Source of the DNA: an uncultured Bacteroidota bacterium
GTDB taxonomy: Bacteria; Bacteroidota; Bacteroidia; Chitinophagales; Chitinophagaceae
Direction: 5' to 3'
NCBI GenBank assembly: GCA_903835005.1
Contig: CAILLK010000070.1
Coordinates: 1 to 64,000, forward strand
Length of the DNA stretch: 64,000 nucleotides
This document shows, in pieces, positions 41,988 to 50,362 of this stretch. Numbering within the stretch: position 1 is the stretch's first letter; every line of letters starts with the position of its first letter. The translations under genes and the position numbers were made by a program. Below the pieces are notes generated by a model. The model was not told the DNA's origin, did no database searches, and saw only the letters and a list, made by a program, of their open reading frames with translations.

Positions 41988-43541
41988 TCAGGCCGCACTA
42001 ATCTCCAGAATCTTGTTTTTCTCCAGATACTGCTCCCAGTCCTGCAGTGTAGTGCCTTTGAGTACGCGGGGGAATTTACTCATTGCGCCCTCTTTGCCTT
42101 TAGACCGCAGATAGTCGATAAACACCCGTGCCGGCAGCACATGAATGAAAATTTCTTTCAGGGCCGATGTGCGTTCCACCTCATAATCATCGTTCAGTTT
42201 GCAGAGCGTTTCATCCAGCAGTTGCTTCAGCTTTTCCTGGTCCAGGTGGGCATCATCGCAACCAATATACCACTGGTGGGCAAACAGGTTATTGTGCCTG
42301 AGCCCTGCCACAGCAAACTCCCTTATGGTTATTTTCAGTTTTTTAGAAACTGTTTCTATGGCCTTGTTCATATTGTCTATCGACATATGCTCACCACAAA
42401 GGCTCAGGAATTGCTTGGTACGGCCCACAATAGCTATCTCATGCTCCGCTGCATTGGTGAACCGCAATACATCGCCTATTATATACCGCCATGCACCCGA
42501 ACAGGTGCTGATAACCACCGCATACTCCACGCCTTCCTGCACCTCATTGATCAGGCAGGTCTGCGGATCAGGTTTCGGATTGCCATCTTCATCAAAATTA
42601 TCGTCGGTAAAGGGTATGAATTCGTAAAAAATCTCCGTATTCAGCACCAGTCTGATACCCGCCCCCGGTCTTGCCTGGAAACCAAATGACCCTTCTGATG
42701 CCATATAGGTTTCTATAAAGGTCACCGGCTTGCCCCAGATGTGTTTGAAACTCTCTTTATAAGGTTCTATAGATACGCCGCCATGAATATATACACTCAG
42801 GTTGGGCCAGATATCGTGTATGTTTTTTACGCCATAATGCTTTATTACCCGCTCCAGCACTATCTGCACCCATGCGGGCACGCCGCACACTATGCCCACA
42901 TCCCACTGGTCGGCCTTTTCCACTATCAGTTTTATACGGTCTTCCCATTTATGGCGCTTGCTGATGCGCTGACCGGGTTTATATAGTAAAGAAGACATCC
43001 AGCGCGGCATATTCTTGGCGCTGATACCGCTCATATCGCCCTCATAATATTCCCCTTTTTCAAAAAGCGAGGTAGTGCCGCCCAGCATCAGTATTCCTTT
43101 CTCAAATGCCACCGGCTGAATTTTGAAATTGGCCATACTGTATAGCTGCTTGAACCCCACTTTTTTTATTGACTTGATCATGTCCTGGGTTACCGGTATA
43201 TGCTTGCTGGCAGTCTCGGATGTGCCCGAACTCAGTGCAAAATATTTTACCTTGCCAGGCCAGGTTACATTTTCTTCACCCTCCTGGCAGCGGTACCACC
43301 AGTTATCGTGCATTTCTTTATAAGTGCAAACCGGTACACTTTCTCTGAAAGCCTTTATAAAATCTATTTCTTTGCTCAGAATGTCTCCGAAGCCGTAATG
43401 TTTGCCAAAAGAAGTGTACTGTCCGCGCTCCAGCAACTGGCGCAGCGCGTGGCGTTGATACGTAAGTGGAGGAGCTACTGGTAGCTTGAATTGTTTCCGG
43501 AGTTTTAATGAGCGTGCTATCAGATTACCTAATAATGCCAT
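41988..43541 (-). CDS. GH3-family acyl-acid amido synthetase-like protein
   Basis: A 517-residue protein of the GH3 family. In plants these enzymes adenylate carboxylic acids such as jasmonate or auxin and join them to amino acids. The adenylate-forming pattern is visible: FALSSGTSETASKHIPVT (phosphate loop), ETYMASEGSFGFQ and YIIGDVLRFTNAAEHEIAIVGRTKQFLSLCGEHMS. Bacterial members are common in Bacteroidota but their substrates are largely unstudied. A TAAATTTG -7 element (43584-43577, minus strand) lies 35 bases before the start codon. No pathway partner adjoins it. Confidence 0.85.
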   Translation of the reverse strand: MALLGNLIARSLKLRKQFKLPVAPPLTYQRHALRQLLERGQYTSFGKHYGFGDILSKEIDFIKAFRESVPVCTYKEMHDNWWYRCQEGEENVTWPGKVKYFALSSGTSETASKHIPVTQDMIKSIKKVGFKQLYSMANFKIQPVAFEKGILMLGGTTSLFEKGEYYEGDMSGISAKNMPRWMSSLLYKPGQRISKRHKWEDRIKLIVEKADQWDVGIVCGVPAWVQIVLERVIKHYGVKNIHDIWPNLSVYIHGGVSIEPYKESFKHIWGKPVTFIETYMASEGSFGFQARPGAGIRLVLNTEIFYEFIPFTDDNFDEDGNPKPDPQTCLINEVQEGVEYAVVISTCSGAWRYIIGDVLRFTNAAEHEIAIVGRTKQFLSLCGEHMSIDNMNKAIETVSKKLKITIREFAVAGLRHNNLFAHQWYIGCDDAHLDQEKLKQLLDETLCKLNDDYEVERTSALKEIFIHVLPARVFIDYLRSKGKEGAMSKFPRVLKGTTLQDWEQYLEKNKILEISAA

Positions 43542-43576
43542 TGGTACCTCGTGGTTGGTTTTGAAAAGGTTAGCGG

Positions 43577-43584
43577 CAAATTTA
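43577..43584 (-). promoter_or_regulatory. -7 element of the GH3 gene
   Basis: TAAATTTG on the minus strand, matching TAnnTTTG, giving a leader of about 30 bases. Confidence 0.45.
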
Positions 43585-43689
43585 CATATTCCTACCCGAA
43601 AAGTAATTTAAGCGAATTATTTAAATGTTGTTGGAAAATTAACCTGCTGGTTTTCGCATCATATTCCACAATTACCAGGCCATTGCCTG

Positions 43690-45063
43690 TTACAGAGTTT
43701 TCAGATACTCAATCACTGCCTTCCGCTCTGCATCGCTCAGCTTGTCCCCGAAATAATGCCCGTAGTTGCCATATCCCGGCAATGTAGTATTATATACTTT
43801 TCTTCCTTCCGGCTGAGTGCGGGTCTCATACTTCCAGCCCAGGTGTTCATAATCATATTCCGGCTTGTCAAAATCACGGGTCCAGTATGTTGGCCTCAGC
43901 TTGCTGTTCAGCACAGCTTCTATTGTAGGCACAGAGCCATTGTGCAGGTAGGGCGCTGTTATCCATACTCCGTCCAGCGGCGGGGCCACATAGCCATTGC
44001 CCGGCACCAATGCCGCGGCATTTGGCCCCTGCGCATACCAGCTTTTATTAAACCAGTCCAGAAAAGGCTTTGCCTGCTGATTGGCCTGGTAAAGCAACGA
44101 ATCAGTTTTGATTATAGACCCAGGCACCAGCAGATTTGGATATGCGCCATCTGAACCATAGGTGCCATGGCAACCCTTGCATGTCTGGTTAAAGACAGCC
44201 CGCCCCTGCTCAGCCAGTTCCTTATTTACCGGGTACGGATAGGGTGGCGGATTGAGCGACCTTATATAAGCCAGCACATCGCCAAAGTGGCTGTACACCT
44301 CGCGTGCCTCAATGGTATCGGTTACTGTAAGCATATTGCTCATCATCAGGAATTTACTGAAATCCCCCCGTCCGAAACCATTATAAAACATGGCGTTCTT
44401 TTTCTTCAGCAGCCACCATGCAGGGGCATCAGTAGGCACTACACCGGCAGGCAGTTCCAGCATCGCAGTATCGCTCCATTTCAGGGTTACCGGGTCTCTG
44501 TGAGCTGCCAGCACAGCGGCAAGCCTGTCGGCTGAGTTCACGCCCTGCACCTCAGTTTCTATCAGCGGGTCCACTGTATTCATGGTGTTCAGCAACGATT
44601 TTACCGCCCGGTATTTAGCAGGCGAGGTCAGTTGCCATTGCTTCAGCAATGCCAGTTTCTTCGCCCGTTTCTCCATATCAGTAAAGTCAATCCCTGCGTT
44701 GCTCAGCCCTACAATCAGTTTCCCCTCAAAAACCTGCGAATGGCACTGCAGGCAGGTAGGTATCACCACATCCATGCTATCGGTATTGGTTACTACATTA
44801 AACCCCTGGTCCACATTGGCATTTTTGCCCTCGCGCCCCAGGTAATTTTTTCCCTTGCCATTGGCAAACACAAAAAAATCGTACGGAAAACCACTCTTCA
44901 GAAAATCACCCGTGGTCAGATACCTGTACCCCTGCTCGGCATCTCCCTGCCGCTGCTCACTGGCAGGTATAAACACAGGCTTTTCCCCAGGATCTCCGGT
45001 ATTAAAAGCCGCCAGCGAAACCACCAATATAAAAGCGCTTAAAAGAAATGTTGTTTTATACAT
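43690..45063 (-). CDS. Exported diheme c-type cytochrome
   Basis: A 457-residue periplasmic cytochrome. A signal peptide covers about residues 1-20 from the ATG at 45063 (MYKTTFLLSAFILVVSLAAF). Two CxxCH haem sites are visible: CLQCH near 115 and CKGCH near 320, the second in a C-terminal cytochrome c domain with YLHNGSVPTIEAVL, a motif shared with RoxA-like and other diheme cytochromes. The longer frame to 45135 has no signal-peptide character. TAAATTTG (45094-45087, minus strand) is a likely -7 element. The electron partner is unknown. Confidence 0.85.
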   Translation of the reverse strand: MYKTTFLLSAFILVVSLAAFNTGDPGEKPVFIPASEQRQGDAEQGYRYLTTGDFLKSGFPYDFFVFANGKGKNYLGREGKNANVDQGFNVVTNTDSMDVVIPTCLQCHSQVFEGKLIVGLSNAGIDFTDMEKRAKKLALLKQWQLTSPAKYRAVKSLLNTMNTVDPLIETEVQGVNSADRLAAVLAAHRDPVTLKWSDTAMLELPAGVVPTDAPAWWLLKKKNAMFYNGFGRGDFSKFLMMSNMLTVTDTIEAREVYSHFGDVLAYIRSLNPPPYPYPVNKELAEQGRAVFNQTCKGCHGTYGSDGAYPNLLVPGSIIKTDSLLYQANQQAKPFLDWFNKSWYAQGPNAAALVPGNGYVAPPLDGVWITAPYLHNGSVPTIEAVLNSKLRPTYWTRDFDKPEYDYEHLGWKYETRTQPEGRKVYNTTLPGYGNYGHYFGDKLSDAERKAVIEYLKTL

Positions 45064-45261
45064 CCGGCCACATTTGTCCTGAACTTCAAATTTACTAAAA
45101 TACACTAACGGAATTTTTGGTAAATTATTGAACATGCAATTTCTAAATGAGCTTTCCTGTTGTTATCCAAAACTATAGAAATTGCTTTTCAACTCACACC
45201 TGACCAAGATCGTTTTTATTACCGAACCATCCCCCGACCTTTGCCCTGCAATCCGGTTGAA

Positions 45262-45945
45262 ATGAACAATGAGCAGCATAAAGCCAATTCTTACCTCGTA
45301 AAAGATATCATAATAGGTATGTCAGACGGGCTCACGGTGCCGTTTGCGCTTACTGCCGGGCTCAGTGGCGTACTCGACACCAATCACCTGATTATTGTGT
45401 CCGGCATTGCCGAGATTGCTGCAGGTTGCATCTCTATGGGGCTGGGCGGCTTCCTTGCCGGTCAATCGGAAGTAGAGCATTACGATTTTCTGCTGAAACG
45501 GGAATACAGCGAAATAGAAAGTGTTCCCCACCTGGAACTCAAAGAAGTAGAAGATATACTCATTAATTTGGGCGTGGATGAAAAATTAAGTAAGCAGGCG
45601 GCTATCCAGATCAGCCAGGACAAGGACCGCTGGGCCGATTTTATGATGAAGCTGGAGCTGGAAATGGAGCGGCCTGCCAGGAACCGGGCAGCAAAAAGCG
45701 CCGCTACTATTGCTACATCCTACCTGGTAGGCGGATTTATCCCCTTGTTTCCTTACATGCTGGTGCGCGACAGCCATTCTGGCTTAATATTCTCCTGCCT
45801 GGTAACCCTCATGGCCCTCATTATATTCGGGTTGCTGAAAAGCAAAGTTACCGGCCAGCCGCTGCTTAAAGGCACCATCAAGGTAGCCCTCACCGGTGTG
45901 GTTGCTGCCGCGGCAGCCTTTTTCCTTGCCAGGCTGGTAAGCTGA
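45262..45945 (+). CDS. VIT1/CCC1 family metal transporter
   Basis: A 227-residue membrane protein of the vacuolar iron transporter family. The N-terminal VKDIIIGMSDGLTVPFALTAGLSG, IAEIAAGCISMGLGGFLAGQSE and a charged middle loop (DFLLKREYSEIESVPHLELKEVEDILINLGVDEKLSKQAAIQISQD) followed by about three further membrane segments give the family layout. Members move Fe2+ or Mn2+ out of the cytoplasm with proton exchange. The ATG at 45262 was chosen over 45160, because the upstream stretch contains a -7-like GACCTTTG (45237-45244). It ends 22 bases before a convergent gene. Confidence 0.85.
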   Translation: MNNEQHKANSYLVKDIIIGMSDGLTVPFALTAGLSGVLDTNHLIIVSGIAEIAAGCISMGLGGFLAGQSEVEHYDFLLKREYSEIESVPHLELKEVEDILINLGVDEKLSKQAAIQISQDKDRWADFMMKLELEMERPARNRAAKSAATIATSYLVGGFIPLFPYMLVRDSHSGLIFSCLVTLMALIIFGLLKSKVTGQPLLKGTIKVALTGVVAAAAAFFLARLVS

Positions 45946-45967
45946 GCAAGGGAGCTATTGCCCTGGA

Positions 45968-46270
45968 TCACTTCCTTTTCAGAATGAAGTGGGTTATCCC
46001 GTTTCCGTGCCATGAAGAAACCAGTTCCCAGCCTTGTTCCGCAACATAATTCAGTGCCTCGGCCTGTCTGGCAAATTTCATTTTGTTGCCGTCCTTGTCG
46101 CGAATCAGGCTTTTGGAAGCGCTTTGCCCCCCATCTATATGCAGTTCAGCAATATAGTTTTTAAATCCGGGCTGAAAGACCTGCAGGTCGCTGTACTTGC
46201 CTGCTGTTTGTGCGCCGGCGGCCATATGAAGCATTAGCGATAAAAAGGAAACTAAAACGATTTTTTTCAT
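45968..46270 (-). CDS. Exported DUF4177-like small protein
   Basis: A 100-residue exported protein. Residues 1-20 are a signal peptide (MAAGAQ). The end EALNYVAEQGWELVSSWHGNGITHFILKRK is the pattern of DUF4177-like proteins in which a strand-helix-strand unit closes the fold. No function is known. It stands alone on the minus strand. Confidence 0.6.
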   Translation of the reverse strand: MKKIVLVSFLSLMLHMAAGAQTAGKYSDLQVFQPGFKNYIAELHIDGGQSASKSLIRDKDGNKMKFARQAEALNYVAEQGWELVSSWHGNGITHFILKRK

Positions 46271-46445
46271 GAGTCTTCTGAATTTATGATGTTAATAATC
46301 AGTCGCTGAGACCAGTATCATTTTACATCAAAATTAGGTCAGGATTTCTGTTAAAAATTGTAATTAACCTTATTTAACTATTGCTCCCTTACATCCTGTT
46401 AGTCGCTGAAACATTCACTGGGACCGGGGTTTGTTCTAAAAAACG

Positions 46446-46482
46446 GAAGCACCTTTTACTGAAAAAAAGGTGCTTCTGAAAC
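46446..46482 (-). terminator. Terminator of the DUF4412-like gene
   Basis: GAAGCACCTTTT and AAAAGGTGCTTC form a 12-base stem (46446-46476). On the minus strand it is followed by CGTTTTTT, a good intrinsic terminator, 50 bases after the stop codon at 46526. Confidence 0.8.
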
Positions 46483-46525
46483 AACCGGTAATAGATAGAA
46501 TTATAAAATTGAAACTCTTTTTATG

Positions 46526-47290
46526 CTACTTGCCATACCTGGCTTTCATGTCCTCTATATACTTCTTGCGCTCTTCAGGGGTCATGTTTTGGAGTTGCTG
46601 CACATTAGGCCGCTCCATACCACCCGGCGAAGCCATACCTGAACCTTTAGTATAGCCATCGAGGCTGAAAATGCTGTCATCTATATCCTTCTTTTCGGCT
46701 TTCACCAGGTCCATCTGCATTGTTCCGCCTCTGTCGGTTGTTACTACCATCCGCACCACAAACCCCCCGGCATCTTTTGCATTCAGTGCAGCAAAAAACT
46801 TAGACCCGCCCAGGTACTTGCTTTTCACTACAGTATAATCGGCATATCCTTTCACATCTTTCGAGAGCCACATTTCCGAACTATGCTGTGTTTTCTTGTT
46901 CAGCACTGTTACATGTGTAGCATTATATCCGTTTACGCTCTCTTTACCATGCACAGTAATTTCATACTCATCATCTTCCCTGTTCTCCTGGGCCTTGGTT
47001 ATATCGGTTTCCATGTAGGTTTTATCTTTTTCGTTTAGCGAAAAAGCCTTGCCCGGCTGGTTTTTAAGAACAAGGGTAGCGATCACCATCGGACCGTTGG
47101 GCATACCGCTGACTTCCACGGTTGTTATATTTTTGCTGTCGCCATCAGCGTAATAGCTTTTATTGGTGCCAGACATCTCCATTCTGGATGAAGTGGAACT
47201 AATCTTAAATTCCAGGTATATACCCTCTTTACCGAATGCACTGACAGCAGTGATAATCAATGCGGTTATTACCAAAGTAAATTTTTTCAT
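46526..47290 (-). CDS. Exported DUF4412-like protein
   Basis: A 254-residue exported protein. The signal peptide (MKKFTLVITALIITAVSAFGKEG) ends near 20. The body resembles DUF4412/LolA-like beta sheets: IYLEFKISSTSSRMEMSG, then VTVLNKKTQHSSEMWLSKDVKGYADYTVV. The C-terminal tail is rich in glycine and methionine, then charged (NMTPEERKKYIEDMKARYGK). The ATG at 47290 fits the signal peptide; the open frame to 47389 is less plausible. Periplasmic location is predicted. The function is unknown. Confidence 0.65.
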   Translation of the reverse strand: MKKFTLVITALIITAVSAFGKEGIYLEFKISSTSSRMEMSGTNKSYYADGDSKNITTVEVSGMPNGPMVIATLVLKNQPGKAFSLNEKDKTYMETDITKAQENREDDEYEITVHGKESVNGYNATHVTVLNKKTQHSSEMWLSKDVKGYADYTVVKSKYLGGSKFFAALNAKDAGGFVVRMVVTTDRGGTMQMDLVKAEKKDIDDSIFSLDGYTKGSGMASPGGMERPNVQQLQNMTPEERKKYIEDMKARYGK

Positions 47291-47571
47291 TGCAGAGTAT
47301 TTTAGTGCGTATATGAAATAAAATTGTTGAAAGTTAATCTGTTTTAAAAAAACAGATAATACAATATGATCTGATACTGAATAGCCCACATAAAGGTATA
47401 AACAAAACTTTATAATTTACTAATAGTGCATAACTGATTTATATCAGTTTTTGGCAATGCAGCGAAAAGTTAATATTCAGGTTACCACCGGCACTACAAA
47501 GAGGAGACAAAACAGCAAAGCATGAGCCATAAAGACCCTGTAATTAACAGATATAGCCCGGGTTGGTTTAA

Positions 47572-48870
47572 TCAGCTGGCGTTTGAGAGGGTAGTAGGCA
47601 ATATTATCGTGAATGTACTTCCCTTTCCGGGGGTGCTTTCCACTTTTATCTTGCCGTTGTGGGCATCAACTATGGCTTTTACATAGCTGAGGCCAAGGCC
47701 GAAGCCCTTAACATTATGCAGGTTGCCGGTATGTGCCCGGTAAAATTTCTCAAAAATGCGGGCCTGGGTTTCTTTATCCATGCCTATGCCATTATCCTTA
47801 ACTTTTATGGAGAGCATACCGTTGCCTGTATTCAGGGTAACCACTTCTATCTGCGGTGCCTTATCCGAATATTTCATGGCATTGTCCAGCAGGTTAAATA
47901 TGATATTGGAGAAGTGCACTTCATCGGCTTCTATATTGTGGTTCACAGCAGTAAGGTCGAGGGCCAGGGTGCCGTTTTTCTCCTTTATCTGCAGCATCAT
48001 ATTATCGGCCACTTTGTGTATTATCTCGTGGGTATCCAGTTCCTGCACATTCAGTTTTATCTCTTCCTTTTCAAGCCGGGCAGCCTGGAGTATTTTTTCC
48101 ACCTGCTTGTTCATCCGCTTGTTTTCTTCCTTGATCATGCTGCTGTAAATTTTTATTTTGTCCGCATCATGAATCACCTTTTCATTGGTCAGCGCATCTA
48201 TTGCCAGCGATATGGTAGCAAGCGGGGTTTTCAGCTCATGGGTCATGTTGTTGATAAAATCAGATTTTATCTCTGATAGCTTTTTCTGATTAAACAGGGT
48301 GCGCACCGTGACAAAAAAAGCAAGGATAATTATGGTAGTAAAAACAATAGAAACTATGATCATCCACAACATTTCACGGATCACTACTCCATTGTCTTCT
48401 GGTATTTTCACATACAGCACTTCCTGCTGCATGGCATTATTGTCATTGGCCAGACCAATGGAAAAGGTATAGGCATGGTCAAGGTCCTGGGGCTTGAACC
48501 CATCTGAGAGGAACAAGGGATTTTTGAACATATCCAGTACGCAAAATTCAAAGGGCTGTTTTATGTTATTCTGCTTCAGCACATTCCCGATTATACTTTG
48601 CAGATCTTCTTTGTTGAAATTGCCCTGAGTAGTAAATTTTGTTTCCAATACATACTGCTTCGTTTTGATGTCCATTGGCACTTCCTGCTGCTTATTCAAA
48701 AATTCCTGCTGGATTTCAGATGCTATGTCTTTAAGGGATTTTTCTACAGCCCTTTGGAAATTTTCATGCTTCAGGTCGAGCGCCTTATTGATCCACGACA
48801 TCTGTATGAGCAGAATGCCCAATACAGATAAGGTGATCAGTACTACTATTAAGGAGAATATTTTTTTCAT
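47572..48870 (-). CDS. Sensor histidine kinase without adjacent regulator
   Basis: A 432-residue kinase. Membrane segments at about residues 4-23 and 168-190 bound a periplasmic sensor region of about 140 residues. The H-box is FINNMTHELKTPLATISLAID (His about 213), followed by the N-box (HFSNIIFNLLDNAMKYS), G1 (VKDNGIGMDKETQARIFEKFYR) and G2 (GFGLGLSYVKAIVDAHNGKI). No HAMP domain is obvious. No response regulator is encoded next to it. TATATTTG (48885-48878, minus strand) ends seven bases before the ATG, so the leader is very short. Confidence 0.9.
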   Translation of the reverse strand: MKKIFSLIVVLITLSVLGILLIQMSWINKALDLKHENFQRAVEKSLKDIASEIQQEFLNKQQEVPMDIKTKQYVLETKFTTQGNFNKEDLQSIIGNVLKQNNIKQPFEFCVLDMFKNPLFLSDGFKPQDLDHAYTFSIGLANDNNAMQQEVLYVKIPEDNGVVIREMLWMIIVSIVFTTIIILAFFVTVRTLFNQKKLSEIKSDFINNMTHELKTPLATISLAIDALTNEKVIHDADKIKIYSSMIKEENKRMNKQVEKILQAARLEKEEIKLNVQELDTHEIIHKVADNMMLQIKEKNGTLALDLTAVNHNIEADEVHFSNIIFNLLDNAMKYSDKAPQIEVVTLNTGNGMLSIKVKDNGIGMDKETQARIFEKFYRAHTGNLHNVKGFGLGLSYVKAIVDAHNGKIKVESTPGKGSTFTIILPTTLSNAS

Positions 48871-48877
48871 TGGTTAA

Positions 48878-48885
48878 CAAATATA
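48878..48885 (-). promoter_or_regulatory. -7 element abutting the kinase start
   Basis: TATATTTG followed by TTAACCA and then ATG on the minus strand; the predicted leader is about 3 bases. Confidence 0.5.
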
Positions 48886-49102
48886 CTAAATGTAGCCTGA
48901 GCAAGGGCTATCAATAATATACAGTTTAACGGTGATTTAACTACTCAATTAATATTTGTGAAAACCATGCAAATAACAATGAGCTGACAGGTACCGGCTG
49001 AGAAAATGTATGTTTAAATTAACAGGGTCAATGCTTTTTGGCAGATAGAGGGCAGAGCCCCCGGAATCAGAACGTATACGGCCGGATTCTATTTGTACAG
49101 AA

Positions 49103-49609
49103 TCAGAAATTTACCCGGCCTGCCATCCAGCTTTTACTTAAAGGTACCAGCCAGTTATCCAGCAATTCATTTTTAGTATTCACTACATTATTAAACAGAA
49201 GGGTATCTTTATCAATAAAACCTTTATCTATGGCATATTGTACCTGGTTGAAAGGAAGCATTTCAGCTTTGTTTTTTACCAGGAAAGTGATCATCATCCG
49301 GTCGAAGAAATTAACATCATACTGCCGCTCCAGGCTTTTTATCACCCGCGTCATACCATCTATGCTGCATCCGCCCACAGTGTCTCCTGTTTCATCGGCC
49401 ATTACCACAATAAATTGCCGGTACAGCAACTTTGCCCATCCTTTCACAGGCACATTATGACTCAGCCATTGCTTATAAAACTGGAACAACTGTTCGTTAA
49501 CCTCTTTTTCTTCTTTCTCAATAAATGCACGGCTGGACTGGAATATCCAAACCTTTGAATCACTGGCAAAATCTGAAGGTATCAGGTCTTTCAATTCTAT
49601 TGTTAGCAT
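49103..49609 (-). CDS. Conserved Bacteroidota protein, often mislabelled ABC ATPase
   Basis: A 168-residue soluble protein. Conserved-looking parts are VWIFQSSRAFIEKEEKEVNEQLFQFYKQW, then ADETGDTVGGCSIDGMTRVIKSLERQYDVNFFDRM. No Walker motif is present. I recall proteins of this pattern in Bacteroidota being annotated 'ABC transporter ATPase', which nothing in the sequence supports. The function is unknown. TAACTTTG (49621-49614, minus strand) is separated from the ATG by only four bases. Confidence 0.75.
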   Translation of the reverse strand: MLTIELKDLIPSDFASDSKVWIFQSSRAFIEKEEKEVNEQLFQFYKQWLSHNVPVKGWAKLLYRQFIVVMADETGDTVGGCSIDGMTRVIKSLERQYDVNFFDRMMITFLVKNKAEMLPFNQVQYAIDKGFIDKDTLLFNNVVNTKNELLDNWLVPLSKSWMAGRVNF

Positions 49610-49613
49610 GATG

Positions 49614-49621
49614 CAAAGTTA
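49614..49621 (-). promoter_or_regulatory. -7 element abutting the 49609 start
   Basis: TAACTTTG followed by CATC and then ATG on the minus strand, predicting an essentially leaderless transcript. Confidence 0.5.
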
Positions 49622-49661
49622 GCAGAATAATTGCTTTCTCGGGTCGTCAGTAAACCGAATT

Positions 49662-49694
49662 AAAAAAAACAGCAGGTGATGGGCTCACCTGCTG
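49662..49694 (-). terminator. Terminator of the hsp20 gene
   Basis: CAGCAGGTGA and TCACCTGCTG form a 10-base stem with a 5-base loop (49670-49694). On the minus strand it is followed by TTTTTTTTAA. It lies 25 bases after the hsp20 stop codon. Confidence 0.9.
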
Positions 49695-49719
49695 CAAAGA
49701 GAAATCATAAACACAGCTT

Positions 49720-50157
49720 TCAGCTAACGGGTATACTCTTCTGAGAACTCTTGATCGCTTTTTCTGTTTTTGGCAGTTTCAGTTTCAGTACACCGCCATC
49801 ATAAGTCGCTTCAATCTTGTCCTGCACTACTTCTTCTGGCAGAGTGAATGAACGGGAGAAAGAGGAATAATTATACTCTCTGCGGGTAAAATTATCCTCC
49901 TTGTTTTCCTTGTTTTCTTCCTTTTGAGCGCTAATGGTAAGCATATTGCCATCTACATCAATTTTGAAATCACTTTTATGTAAGCCTGGTGCAGCTACCG
50001 ACAGGGCGTAGTTATCTTTTTCATCGGTAATATTGACCCTTGGCATAGTCATAGCCTTGTTCTTAAAGCCATCCTGGAACCATTCATTCCATGGTTCGAA
50101 AAAATCATTAAATACAGATGGCAGATTGCTTGTTCTTGCTAATGTTCTGAGTGACAT
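49720..50157 (-). CDS. Hsp20/alpha-crystallin small heat-shock protein
   Basis: A 145-residue small chaperone. The N terminus contains FNDFFEPWNEWFQDGFKNK, and the alpha-crystallin domain spans about 40-135 (NYALSVAAPGLHKSDFKIDVDGNMLTISAQKEE and FTRREYNYSSFSRSFTLPEEVVQDKIEATYDGGVLKLKLPK). The C-terminal I-x-I/V motif is SIPVS. It prevents aggregation of unfolded proteins. The gene has a full promoter (50193-50223) and, unusually for this phylum, a strong Shine-Dalgarno GGAGGT six bases before the ATG. A terminator follows. Confidence 0.9.
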   Translation of the reverse strand: MSLRTLARTSNLPSVFNDFFEPWNEWFQDGFKNKAMTMPRVNITDEKDNYALSVAAPGLHKSDFKIDVDGNMLTISAQKEENKENKEDNFTRREYNYSSFSRSFTLPEEVVQDKIEATYDGGVLKLKLPKTEKAIKSSQKSIPVS

Positions 50158-50161
50158 ATAA

Positions 50162-50167
50162 ACCTCC
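50162..50167 (-). promoter_or_regulatory. Canonical Shine-Dalgarno before hsp20
   Basis: On the minus strand AAGGAGGTTTAT precedes the ATG. GGAGGT pairs fully with the anti-SD core and has good spacing. Almost no other gene in the window has such a site. Confidence 0.75.
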
Positions 50168-50192
50168 TTTTTTATTGGTTAATTGAATACTG

Positions 50193-50223
50193 CAAAAGTA
50201 ATAGCAGCCCTTCCGGCAGCAAT
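50193..50223 (-). promoter_or_regulatory. hsp20 promoter, ATTG-N19-TACTTTTG
   Basis: On the minus strand ATTG (50223-50220) is followed after 19 bases by TACTTTTG (50200-50193). It is a standard housekeeping promoter; no CIRCE-like inverted repeat or other heat-shock site is obvious. Confidence 0.6.
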
Positions 50224-50362
50224 TGATCTCAGTCAATTCACGTACTGAATTTAATCAGCGGTAGCCGGACTGGTATCATTAATCAGCTTGACAGGTATCA
50301 TAGGGTAAAGGATAGTTACGGGATAAGTTTGTAATCAGTTTTTCACGTAAAAAATCAGCAAA

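Noticed and set aside
46302-46411. Repeated AGTCGCTGA(G/A)AC word about 100 bases apart
   Set aside because: Only about ten bases are shared and nothing around them repeats; chance is likely.
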